Part shown: piece after piece, positions 13,845 through 19,318 of the stretch
Layout: each line of letters opens with the position of its first letter
How positions within the stretch are numbered: position 1 is the stretch's first letter
From: Candidatus Aenigmatarchaeota archaeon
GTDB lineage: Archaea > Aenigmatarchaeota > Aenigmatarchaeia > QMZP01
Assembly: GCA_016202725.1 (NCBI GenBank)
Contig: JACQOD010000076.1
Span: 1-19,318 of the forward strand
DNA length: 19,318 nt
Direction: 5' to 3'
Translations under genes and position numbers: made by a program
Notes under the pieces: generated by a model
Told to the model about the DNA's origin: nothing
What the model saw: the letters and a program-made list of their open reading frames with translations, nothing else
Database searches by the model: none

Positions 13845-14297
13845 TCACACCGCCGGCCGGCGGTAGACCATGCCCGGGGACACCATGGACCGCTTCAGCC
13901 GCTTGTCGATGGTGTCGAGGCTGGTGAGCGTGGCCTGGCCGACCTCGTGGGTCTTCTTCATGAGCTCGACCAGCTCGCCGATGCGCTTGAGCAGGGGTTC
14001 CATGTCCCTGCCGCCCTCCTCGGAGGCGGAGGCCTTGAGGATGTCGATGAACTCGTGCATGCTCGCGACCAGCTCGTCGATCTTGCCCGGGAGGCGGGCC
14101 ACCTCGTTGCGGAGCTCCGCATCTGATTTGATGATGTCGTCGATGATGCGCTGGTTCGCCTTGATCAGCTCCAGGACCTGCTCGATCAGGCGCCGGACCT
14201 CGGAGGACGTGCTCGCGGCTTCCACGCGCGCGACCCGCCGGTCCAGGGTGCGCAGCGGGGAGACGGGGATGACCTCGTAGTCCTCGTCCTCTTCCAT
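13845..14297 (-). CDS. Coiled-coil protein at the head of the pilus locus
   Basis: 150-residue, soluble, acidic protein with no signal peptide or membrane helix. It begins MEEDEDYEVIPVSPLRTLDRR, then has long heptad-like helices (about 20-80: LIEQVLELIKANQRIIDDII, ELRNEVARLPGKIDELVASM; and about 100-140: LLKRIGELVELMKKTHEVG). This looks like a cytoplasmic coiled-coil scaffold. Archaellum loci encode cytoplasmic coiled-coil proteins (FlaC/D/E) that form part of the motor or switch, and a comparable role here is possible but unproven; I recognise no family domain. It is the first gene of the minus-strand pilus cluster, with a strong TATA box 26 nt upstream of the ATG, and its stop lies 4 nt before the first pilin. 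Its position suggests a dedicated component of this pilus. Confidence 0.78.
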   Translation of the reverse strand: MEEDEDYEVIPVSPLRTLDRRVARVEAASTSSEVRRLIEQVLELIKANQRIIDDIIKSDAELRNEVARLPGKIDELVASMHEFIDILKASASEEGGRDMEPLLKRIGELVELMKKTHEVGQATLTSLDTIDKRLKRSMVSPGMVYRRPAV

Positions 14298-14319
14298 GGT
14301 CCATTATTGGGAAGCCCTG

Positions 14320-14327
14320 TATATAAG
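14320..14327 (-). promoter_or_regulatory. TATA box heading the pilus cluster
   Basis: Minus-strand CCTTATATAC, centred about 26 nt upstream of the ATG at 14297; one of the best TATA matches in the window. The rest of the gap 14298-14474 shows only a small GACTG/CAGTC hairpin. Confidence 0.65.
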
Positions 14328-14474
14328 GTTTCCGCGAGGTGTATCCGTGTGGCGCATTGCGGCGGCGCATGCCGATCTTCCAAGACCGGAAGGAGGCAAA
14401 CCCGCAGGAACACCGTTGACACCCCCTTCAAGGACTGATGGCAGTCGCCAACCTTGGTCCGCGGCCGTGAGGCG

Positions 14475-15647
14475 TCATTTGTTCTTCTCCTTGACATATT
14501 CGCCGAGCAGATGGTGGAAAAGCTTGTACCGGCCGCGATCAATCCTTGCAATTGCGCCGTCCTGGACAAGCTTCGCCAGATGCGGCGACAATTCATTGTT
14601 TGGCTTCTTCAATATCTCTACGAGCTCAGACAGCGATGATTCGCCCCCCGCGTTCTTGGCCATTATGGTGAGGATTGCTTTGCTTTGCCTTCCCACTTGA
14701 TCATAGAAGCGGGAGAAAAAACGGGCAAGAATGCTCGTTGCAAACTCGATGTCCGTTGCGCTCAGGTGCTGGAGGGTGATTTCTTTTTCATCGTCCTTCA
14801 TTTTTGTGTACGCTGACCACAAGTAAGCCGTCAATACGTACGGGTGTCCCTCGCTCGTGGCATGGGCCTTATCAACGACTCCTTCTGAAATGGCGACGCC
14901 GGCCTGCTGCAGCTTCTTAATGATGAATGCCATGCTTTCTTCCTTGGTGAAATTTTCCAGCGTGACCTGTGGGAATGTCCTAACGAGGGGAGAGAAGCCC
15001 GTTCCCGACGGCCCGGAGACCGTGAACTTTCCAGCCGGAATTATCATAATCGGGATCCTTTCTAGCTGCAGTTGCTCAAGCACTGCGCGCAAAAACAGGA
15101 GGAGCTCTGCCCTGTTCCTTTCCAGGACGTGGGCCTCATCGATAAGGAAGACGATGGCGGACTTCGACTTCTTTATCGCGTTCCATGCCCCCCGAAGCGC
15201 TGATTGCAGATTAGGAAATTCCTCTTCCGCCTCGCCAAGACGGACCTCGATCCCCCCCGTCGTTATTCGAATGCGGGCAAGCGCGCGGGCGACCTCGCCT
15301 GAAATGCGCTGCAGAATGGCCTCTTCCTGGACCTTCTCCTTCACCCTCTGCATGAGCATCCGCGCCAGCGTCTCTCGCGTGAGGTGATCTATCTCGTTCA
15401 AGGAGAAGTAGATGGGAAGCGCGTCCAGGTCCTCGACGATGGTTGTGCATTTATGGAGAAAGGATGTTTTTCCCACGCCATACCCGCCTGCAATCGCCAT
15501 GCTCGCGAGTGAACCCGTCACCGTTTGCCGCAATCGCTGCCTGAAGTTCTCAAGTTCCTGCATCCGGCCGACAAAATCGCTAGGATCAACAGGTGAGCCA
15601 GGATTGAACGGATTGGGGTGTTTTCCCGCACCAACGACGTTTTCCAT
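14475..15647 (-). CDS. Archaeal AAA ATPase with C-terminal winged helix
   Basis: 390-residue ATPase of the broad AAA/Orc-like (AAA_16-type) archaeal group. Walker A is GGYGVGKT (54-61) and Walker B is IVFLIDEAH (165-173), followed by MIIPAGK as a probable sensor region. The lid domain (about 230-320) precedes a winged-helix-like end (about 335-388: AILTIMAKNAGGESSLSEL through DGAIARIDRGRYKLFHHLLG) that could bind DNA. An N-terminal NPFNPGSPVDPSDFVGR motif is typical of these single-copy archaeal ATPases. Function is not established; NTP-dependent DNA-binding switches or toxin-like systems have been suggested for relatives. The gene has its own promoter with two palindromes and a leaderless start. 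It lies tail-first towards the pilus cluster promoter but shares no operon with it. A role in pilus regulation is speculative. Confidence 0.8.
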   Translation of the reverse strand: MENVVGAGKHPNPFNPGSPVDPSDFVGRMQELENFRQRLRQTVTGSLASMAIAGGYGVGKTSFLHKCTTIVEDLDALPIYFSLNEIDHLTRETLARMLMQRVKEKVQEEAILQRISGEVARALARIRITTGGIEVRLGEAEEEFPNLQSALRGAWNAIKKSKSAIVFLIDEAHVLERNRAELLLFLRAVLEQLQLERIPIMIIPAGKFTVSGPSGTGFSPLVRTFPQVTLENFTKEESMAFIIKKLQQAGVAISEGVVDKAHATSEGHPYVLTAYLWSAYTKMKDDEKEITLQHLSATDIEFATSILARFFSRFYDQVGRQSKAILTIMAKNAGGESSLSELVEILKKPNNELSPHLAKLVQDGAIARIDRGRYKLFHHLLGEYVKEKNK

Positions 15648-15688
15648 AGTATTCTATGGGAAGTATAGTATAAAAAGATTTCTATACT
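15644..15688. promoter_or_regulatory. Palindromic operator region and TATA box of the AAA ATPase gene
   Basis: CCATAG-TATT-CTATGG (15644-15659) is a perfect inverted repeat over the start codon. AGTATAG (15662-15668) and CTATACT (15682-15688) form a second perfect pair enclosing the TATA box TTTTTATA (15669-15676, minus strand), about 25 nt upstream of the ATG at 15647. CTATA/TATAG-like half-sites recur, as expected for a repressor that blocks its own promoter. Confidence 0.65.
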
Positions 15689-15712
15689 ATTATTTCCGGC
15701 TTCCTCGCGGGC

Positions 15713-17365
15713 CTAAAAGTCGCCCATGTCGCCGCCCATGCCGGGGGGCATGCCGCCATGGCCTCCAGGGGGGCCGGAGGGCTTGGCGCCGGCGCCTGAG
15801 ATGACATCGTCGATGCGGAGGATCATCTCCGTCGCCTCCGAAGCCGACTGGACGGCCTGCAGCTTGATCTTGAGCGCCTCAATGACCCCTGCCTTGACCG
15901 AGTCCTGCACCTCGCCGGTGAAGACGTTGAGGCCGATGCGGACATCGTTCTTCTCGTGGGCGGCGCGCAGCGCGGCGAGCTTGTCGATGGGGTCCAAGCC
16001 AGCATTTTCTGCCAGGGAGCGGGGAATGATTTCCATCGCGTCGGCGAAGGCGAGGATAGCGAGCTGCTCCCGGCCCTTGAAGCTGTCCGCGTACGTGCGG
16101 ATCTCCCGGGCGAGCATAATCTCGGCAGCGCCGCCGCCAGGCACGATCTTCTTGAGCTCCAGCGAGGCCGCGATGCCCTTGACCGCGTCTTCCATGGCCC
16201 GCTCCACTTCATCCACCACGTGCTCGGTCCCGCCGCGCAGGAGGATGGTCACGGCCTTGGGGGTCTTGCATCGCTCGATGAACACCATGGCTTCTCCCGC
16301 CACCTTCCGCTCTTCCACGTGGCCGGCGAAGCCCAGATCCTCCTTGGAGAGCTCCTGGATGCTGGACACCACCATGCCGCCCGTGGCCTTGGTCAGGAGG
16401 TCCATGTCCGATTTCTTGACCCTGCGGGCCGCGAGGACGCCTGCCTTGGCGAGGTAGTGCTGGACCGTGTCGTCGATGCCCTTCTGGCAGAGGACGACAT
16501 TGGCCCCGGAAGCCTTGACCTTCTCGACCATGCCCTTGAGGAGGCGCTCCTCCTCGTTGATGAAGGCCTGCATCTTCTCCGGCGAATCAATGGAAATCTT
16601 GTGGTCCCCCTCGAGCTCCTTGACCTCGAGGGCGCAGTCCAGCAGGGCGATGCGCGCGTTCTCGACCTTCTTGGGCATGCCGGGATGGACGACTTCCTTG
16701 TCCACGACCACGCCCTCGATGAGCTGGGAGTCTTCCATGGAGCCTGAAGCCTTCTTCTCGAGCTTGACGTTGTCCGCGTCCACGGTCCCGTCGGGGTTGG
16801 CCACCCGCTTGATGGCCTGGACCGCGATCTTCGCGAGGTACTGGGAGGCCCTTTCAGCAGATTTGCCGGTCATGGCCGTGATGGCGATCTGCTCGAGGAG
16901 GGCCAGGTCATTGATGGTCACGGGAATGGCGTTCTTCTGCAGGATCTCGAGGGCGCGCTCCTTGGCGAGGCGGAAGCCCTTGGTGATGACGGTGGGGTGG
17001 ATCTCCTGGTCTAACAAGTCTTCTGCCTTCTTCAGCAGCTCTCCTGCGAACACGACCGCGGTCGTGGTGCCATCCCCGACATTCTTGTCCTGGGTCTTGG
17101 CCACCTCGACCATCATCTTGGCGGCCGGGTGCTCGATCTTCATCTCCTCCAGGATGGTGGCGCCGTCATTCGTGATGACGACGTCCCCGATGGAGTCGAC
17201 CAGCATCTTGTCCATGCCCTTGGGACCCAAGGTGGTCCGCACGGCGTCTGCGACCAGGCGGGCCGCCGCGATGTTGTTCCGCTGGGCGTCCTTGCCCTTG
17301 CTGCGGAACGTCCCTTCAGGAAGGATGAAAATGGGCTGTCCTGTCATGCCTGCCATACCGTTCAT
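15713..17365 (-). CDS. Thermosome (group II chaperonin) subunit
   Basis: Cytoplasmic ATP-driven protein-folding chaperone that forms a double ring of eight- or nine-fold symmetry. The 550 residues begin [19 protein letters not shown] and show every family signature: [26 protein letters not shown] (about 30-54), the nucleotide-binding loop [10 protein letters not shown] (93-102), [18 protein letters not shown] with its catalytic region in the second equatorial half, PGGGAAE, and the Gly/Met-rich tail ending [14 protein letters not shown]. The open frame extends to a GTG at 17443, but that lies at the TATA box, upstream of any possible transcript start, and family members begin near [11 protein letters not shown]. 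The ATG at 17365 has GGTGAT 5 nt upstream and overlaps the stop of a small leader ORF. Only one subunit gene is seen in this window. Confidence 0.95.
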   Translation of the reverse strand: MNGMAGMTGQPIFILPEGTFRSKGKDAQRNNIAAARLVADAVRTTLGPKGMDKMLVDSIGDVVITNDGATILEEMKIEHPAAKMMVEVAKTQDKNVGDGTTTAVVFAGELLKKAEDLLDQEIHPTVITKGFRLAKERALEILQKNAIPVTINDLALLEQIAITAMTGKSAERASQYLAKIAVQAIKRVANPDGTVDADNVKLEKKASGSMEDSQLIEGVVVDKEVVHPGMPKKVENARIALLDCALEVKELEGDHKISIDSPEKMQAFINEEERLLKGMVEKVKASGANVVLCQKGIDDTVQHYLAKAGVLAARRVKKSDMDLLTKATGGMVVSSIQELSKEDLGFAGHVEERKVAGEAMVFIERCKTPKAVTILLRGGTEHVVDEVERAMEDAVKGIAASLELKKIVPGGGAAEIMLAREIRTYADSFKGREQLAILAFADAMEIIPRSLAENAGLDPIDKLAALRAAHEKNDVRIGLNVFTGEVQDSVKAGVIEALKIKLQAVQSASEATEMILRIDDVISGAGAKPSGPPGGHGGMPPGMGGDMGDF

Positions 17366-17427
17366 GAAATCACCATACGTCGCTCGTTTCGCCAATCGCA
17401 ACTTCGTTGATCGTTGAATTTTGGCAT
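17362..17427 (-). CDS. Possible 21-residue leader ORF of the thermosome gene
   Basis: ATG at 17427 opens a 21-codon frame ([17 protein letters not shown], then MVIS) whose TGA overlaps the thermosome ATG as ATGA. The TATA box TTATATA (17447-17453) is centred 23 nt upstream of this ATG, slightly closer than the 25-28 nt seen at other genes here, so the ATG may lie at or just before the transcript start. If transcribed it would couple translation to the chaperonin gene. The peptide resembles no family I know. It may simply be part of a ~60-nt 5' UTR. Confidence 0.3.
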   Translation of the reverse strand: MPKFNDQRSCDWRNERRMVIS

Positions 17428-17446
17428 TGTTATATTGCGGCACAGG

Positions 17447-17453
17447 TATATAA
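17447..17453 (-). promoter_or_regulatory. TATA box of the thermosome gene
   Basis: Minus-strand GCTTATATACC. The transcript should begin near 17424, giving a 5' leader of about 60 nt, in contrast to the leaderless genes around it. AT-rich CAATATAACAATG follows. Confidence 0.65.
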
Positions 17454-17503
17454 GCTTTTCGGCAACTGACGGCCTTTTGAGGGGAAAGGACCCGCAGGCC
17501 CCA

Positions 17504-17671
17504 TGGGCTCGGAGGGATTTCCGGTCTTCCCGCGAAGGGGGAAGCGTTGGGGGAAACCCGAAGGTTGCCCCCCGCTCGAACCCTCGAACCGCCTGCTTCT
17601 ACGCGTGGAGAAGCACCGCCTTATAAGACAGGTGCTTGAGCGGAGCGCACTCGCCGCTGAGCTACGAGCCC
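17504..17671 (-). tRNA. tRNA gene with a T-loop intron and additional intron(s); isotype unresolved
   Basis: Read on the minus strand from 17671. GGGCTCG-TA-GCTC-AGCGG gives a normal acceptor 5' strand and D arm. The T arm starts GAGGG-TTCGA (17576-17585) but is completed only 57 nt later: AT-CCCTC (17512-17518), then CGAGCCC (17505-17511), perfectly complementary to the acceptor, and A73 at 17504. The break therefore lies within the T loop. Without that insertion 111 nt remain, 35-39 more than a type I tRNA, so at least one more intron lies between 17586 and 17650. The anticodon is not resolved. CTTATAA (17621-17627), flanked by CCGCT (17639-17643) and GGCGG (17616-17620), would be Ile(UAU) and suits the acceptor and D arm; CTCAAG (17635-17640) would be Leu(CAA). 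A degenerate gene is possible, but the exact acceptor and T-stem complementarity argues against it. The only TATA-like site is 40 nt upstream (17711-17716). Confidence 0.7.
17518..17574 (-). other. T-loop intron of the interrupted tRNA
   Basis: This 57-nt insertion begins after T-loop bases TTCGAG and ends before T60, leaving the consensus 7-base loop TTCGAGT. Flanks form a bulge-helix-bulge: exon TTCG with intron CGGA (4 bp, one T-G), bulges AGC and AAT. A hairpin GGGGG-GC-AACC-TTCG-GGTT-T-CCCCC sits inside. The boundary could shift by one base (TTCGA/AT). Confidence 0.65.
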
Positions 17672-17784
17672 GCAGCCTGCGGGTCCTACCCCGCTATTGG
17701 GGGCGGGGGGTTAAGAGCTTGCCGGGGGGGTGTGTGAGAAGGGAACCCTCCCTGGAGGCAGTCGCCGTGTTTTCCCCCCAACCA

Positions 17785-18303
17785 TCAGAAGAAGTCCTTG
17801 AGCTTCTTGTATTTCTCCTCGTGCCAGAGCCACACCAGGAAGACGACGGCATCCAGCGCAGCCAGGATGGAGGTCTGCAGCTGCAGCGGCTGCGCCTCAT
17901 TTACCAGGATGCCCACCTCGATCCCCCAGGAGGAGAAGGGCACGAAGGGGGTGACCACCCCCCCGGAGAGGATGTCCAGGAAGACGTGGAGGGCCCAGCC
18001 GAAGGCCGCCACGCCCAGGAAGGCTGCCTGCTTCCTGGCACGCCCGCTGCGCCAGAGGAGGAGGGCGATGACCGCCAGGACGAAGGGGATGGAGAAGGAA
18101 TGGGTGAAGGTCCTGTGGAGGTCGGCGGGGTTCCCGATGCCATACAGAAGGAATTCCAGGGCAATGTCCAGGTCAGGCACCAGCCCGAACACCCCGGCCA
18201 CGAAGATCGTGTGCAGGGAAATCTTCCCCTTCCAGGCTCTGCGCTTTTTTAGCAGGTCGAGGATGATGATCGGCACCAGGATATGGGTGACCGCGTACGG
18301 CAT
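17785..18303 (-). CDS. YdjM-like (DUF457) membrane-bound hydrolase family protein
   Basis: 172-residue integral membrane protein of the YdjM/DUF457 family, annotated as membrane-bound metal-dependent hydrolases; the substrate and reaction are not established. Conserved residues typical of the family are visible: MPYAVTHILVP (His 7), GLVPDLDIALEF (Pro-Asp-x-Asp, about 40-48), HRTFTHSFSIPFVL (about 63-76) and ALHVFLDILSGG (His/Asp, about 104-115). These could bind a metal at the membrane face. About five hydrophobic helices are present, and the C terminus is charged (WHEEKYKKLKDFF). The start has AAGGAG directly adjacent (very close spacing) and only a weak TATA-like TTTTTCTA about 25 nt upstream. 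The region 17672-17784 upstream of the tRNA contains a CCCGCA/TGCGGG hairpin (17671-17685) and nothing else clear. Confidence 0.78.
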   Translation of the reverse strand: MPYAVTHILVPIIILDLLKKRRAWKGKISLHTIFVAGVFGLVPDLDIALEFLLYGIGNPADLHRTFTHSFSIPFVLAVIALLLWRSGRARKQAAFLGVAAFGWALHVFLDILSGGVVTPFVPFSSWGIEVGILVNEAQPLQLQTSILAALDAVVFLVWLWHEEKYKKLKDFF

Positions 18304-18351
18304 GCTCCTTGTTGGGGGGAGAGTAGAAAAAGCCGCAGGGCGCGCGCGCTA

Positions 18352-18375
18352 CGGTGACGGAAATAATCGTCACCG
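18352..18375. other. Perfect 8-bp hairpin in the YdjM/CBS gap
   Basis: CGGTGACG (18352-18359) and CGTCACCG (18368-18375) flank an AT-rich 8-base loop (GAAATAAT). It lies in the 182-bp gap 18304-18485 downstream of the CBS gene and upstream of the YdjM gene, both on the minus strand. It may be a terminator or an operator. A partial echo, GGTGACGATCGCGTCGTCC, occurs at about 18431-18449. Confidence 0.5.
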
Positions 18376-18485
18376 CGTCCAGCACCAGAAAGCTGCAGTG
18401 CCCCCTCTGTAGAGCACCTTATCGCTGAGAGGTGACGATCGCGTCGTCCACGCACGCCCGCTGCGCGCAGCAGCGCCCGCACGCC

Positions 18486-18914
18486 TCAGCCGGCCATGAC
18501 CTTCTTCTTCCCGACCTGGAAGAGCTCGCTGATCTGCTCCATGAGCCGCGGCTCGGAGGCGCAGATGTCGGTGGCGGTGACGATCCCGACCAGGCTGTTG
18601 TCCTCCACCACGGGCAGCTTCTTGATCTTCCTGGCGACCATCACCTCGGCCGCCTCCTCGACGTCGGCATCAGGCGCGATCATGACGACCTTCTTGGTCA
18701 TGATGTCCGCCACCTTGACCTTGGCTGCGACCGAGCCAGGCGCCACGACCTTCTCAAGGATGTCCCGGTCGGTCACGATGCCTGCCAGCTTGGCCTTGTC
18801 CACCACGATCAGGCTGCCGATGTGGAACTGCTTCATGACCTGGGCGGCCTGGCGGATCGTGGCAGCGGGCGCGATGGTCTTCACTTCAGGGACCATCACG
18901 TCCTTGACCTGCAT
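18486..18914 (-). CDS. Two-CBS-domain protein
   Basis: 142-residue cytoplasmic protein made almost entirely of two CBS domains. The first spans about 1-62 (MQVKDVMVPEVKTIAPAAT through LAGIVTDRDILEKVV) and the second about 68-127 (KVADIMTKKVVMIAPDADV through LVGIVTATDICA). Paired CBS domains bind adenine nucleotides (AMP, ATP, SAM) and act as energy or metabolite sensors. The GIVTDRDI and GIVTATDI motifs carry the usual Thr/Asp ribose contacts. A basic tail (FQVGKKKVMAG) follows. Stand-alone CBS pairs are very common in archaea and their partners are usually unknown; none is evident here. The start has a TATA box 27 nt upstream (leaderless). Confidence 0.92.
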   Translation of the reverse strand: MQVKDVMVPEVKTIAPAATIRQAAQVMKQFHIGSLIVVDKAKLAGIVTDRDILEKVVAPGSVAAKVKVADIMTKKVVMIAPDADVEEAAEVMVARKIKKLPVVEDNSLVGIVTATDICASEPRLMEQISELFQVGKKKVMAG

Positions 18915-18937
18915 GCTCTCTTATTGGCTGCGGGCGC

Positions 18938-18944
18938 ATTTATA
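18938..18944 (-). promoter_or_regulatory. TATA box of the CBS gene
   Basis: Minus-strand GCGTATAAATG, centred 27 nt upstream of the ATG at 18914. It overlaps the stop codon of the small ORF upstream. Confidence 0.65.
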
Positions 18945-19095
18945 CGCGGCGGGATAGGCGACGCTTCCGCCGCCGGGAGCGGACCAGGAAAATCACTAGA
19001 ACGAATACCGTGGTGCTGTATGCAATCACCAGCATGAGGCCAGGGAGAATTCGAAGTAGGCGAGAGAGAAGAACCGACGTATGTGTGTAGCTCAT
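18940..19095 (-). CDS. Probable small single-pass membrane protein
   Basis: A 51-residue frame starting MSYTHTSVLLSRLLRILPG. It continues into one strongly hydrophobic helix (about 16-38, with LMLVIAYSTTVFVLVIFLV) and a very basic tail, RSRRRKRRLSRRV. This helix-plus-arginine pattern is typical of small membrane proteins with a cytoplasmic C terminus and is unlikely in a random frame. Against it, no ribosome site precedes this ATG. A good one (AAGGAGGG) lies before ATG 19129 in another frame, which gives a 77-residue, Pro/Ala-rich, low-complexity product running into the CBS gene. Either the small membrane protein is real, or the 19129 start belongs to it through a frameshift. No family recognised. 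Confidence 0.42.
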   Translation of the reverse strand: MSYTHTSVLLSRLLRILPGLMLVIAYSTTVFVLVIFLVRSRRRKRRLSRRV

Positions 19096-19197
19096 TGCCC
19101 GCCGCAGGTGCTCTTGCTTCTGATGTCATTGTTCCCTCCTTTTTTGGAAACCGATGGCATGCGTTTGGCAGCTAAGGCGTGACCGCAAAAACTGTCC

Positions 19198-19318
19198 ATT
19201 TCCCCGAGCTGGCGGCGAAATCCCATTGCGGATAAGCGAACGCCTGCGGATGCGCAATGGCATCATCTCCTCGTCCGAGGTCTTGATGACGGTTCACGTT
19301 ATGCTGTGGTTCGCCCTA
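19198..19318 (+). repeat. Right copy of the ~120-bp dispersed repeat, cut by the window end
   Basis: Same orientation as the copy at 88-211. Bases 19248-19318 match 141-211 with one difference; the left part (ATTTCCCCG, CCATTG, GGAT, AAGCGAA) matches with small changes. The element runs off the window. The stretch 19130-19197 before it holds only the ribosome-site region of the small ORF. Confidence 0.75.

Noticed and set aside
9558..14297. Archaellum operon
   Set aside because: No FlaH-like, FlaF or FlaG protein and no archaellin-type long flagellin; two T2SSF proteins instead of one FlaJ.
17366..17443. GTG start at 17443 for the thermosome
   Set aside because: It lies next to the TATA box, upstream of any plausible transcript start, and adds 26 residues absent from the family.
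17576..17671. First impression of a truncated tRNA pseudogene
   Set aside because: The missing T-stem and acceptor strands are present 57 nt downstream with exact complementarity, so an intron explains it better.
1..19318. CRISPR array or insertion sequence
   Set aside because: No regularly spaced repeats with unique spacers, no transposase and no terminal inverted repeats were found.

Overview
The window is archaeal. The evidence is a class I lysyl-tRNA synthetase, a thermosome (group II chaperonin) gene, tRNA genes with bulge-helix-bulge introns, an archaeal-type pilus locus (KG/GQ prepilin signals, FlaI/TadA-like ATPase, two FlaJ/TadC-like platform proteins), and TATA boxes centred about 25-28 nt upstream of most start codons, which implies mostly leaderless mRNAs. 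Base composition is GC-rich apart from one visibly AT-richer gene (3047-4414). I cannot name the lineage; an uncultivated archaeon, possibly DPANN-like, is only a guess.

Layout. 1-242: hairpin and the left copy of a ~120-bp repeat, then lysS (+). 1878-2735: EamA-type transporter (-). 2778-4541: tRNA-Pro(GGG) with two introns (-), an AlbA_2/Schlafen-type regulator (+) of foreign look, and tRNA-Arg(UCU) (-). 4689-5945: AAA ATPase of the DUF4143 type (+). 6187-6774: SEC59/DGK1-like polyprenol kinase (-). 6931-14297: pilus locus, with one pilin on the + strand and, on the - strand in transcription order, a coiled-coil protein, four pilin-like proteins, the assembly ATPase and two membrane platform proteins. 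14475-15647: AAA ATPase with a palindrome-rich promoter. 15713-17427: thermosome gene with a possible leader ORF. 17504-17671: a tRNA gene interrupted inside its T loop plus further insertion(s). 17785-18914: YdjM-like membrane protein and a two-CBS protein. 18940-19318: a probable small membrane protein and the right copy of the ~120-bp repeat, cut by the window edge.

How the genes fit together. The 7.6-14.3 kb block has what an archaeal type IV filament needs except a prepilin peptidase: several prepilins, an ATPase to power assembly and two inner-membrane platform subunits (an arrangement seen in Tad/Epd-like archaeal pili). Two pilins are paralogues with matching cysteines. Two nearly identical ~125-bp elements sit between pilin genes, each right after a pilin stop codon and before the next pilin promoter. 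The rest is housekeeping (LysRS, tRNAs, chaperonin) mixed with accessory regulators and ATPases.

Most notable: tRNA introns at non-canonical positions (variable loop and T loop), the paired pilin intergenic repeats, the terminal repeats, and palindromic or direct-repeat operators at two ATPase promoters.
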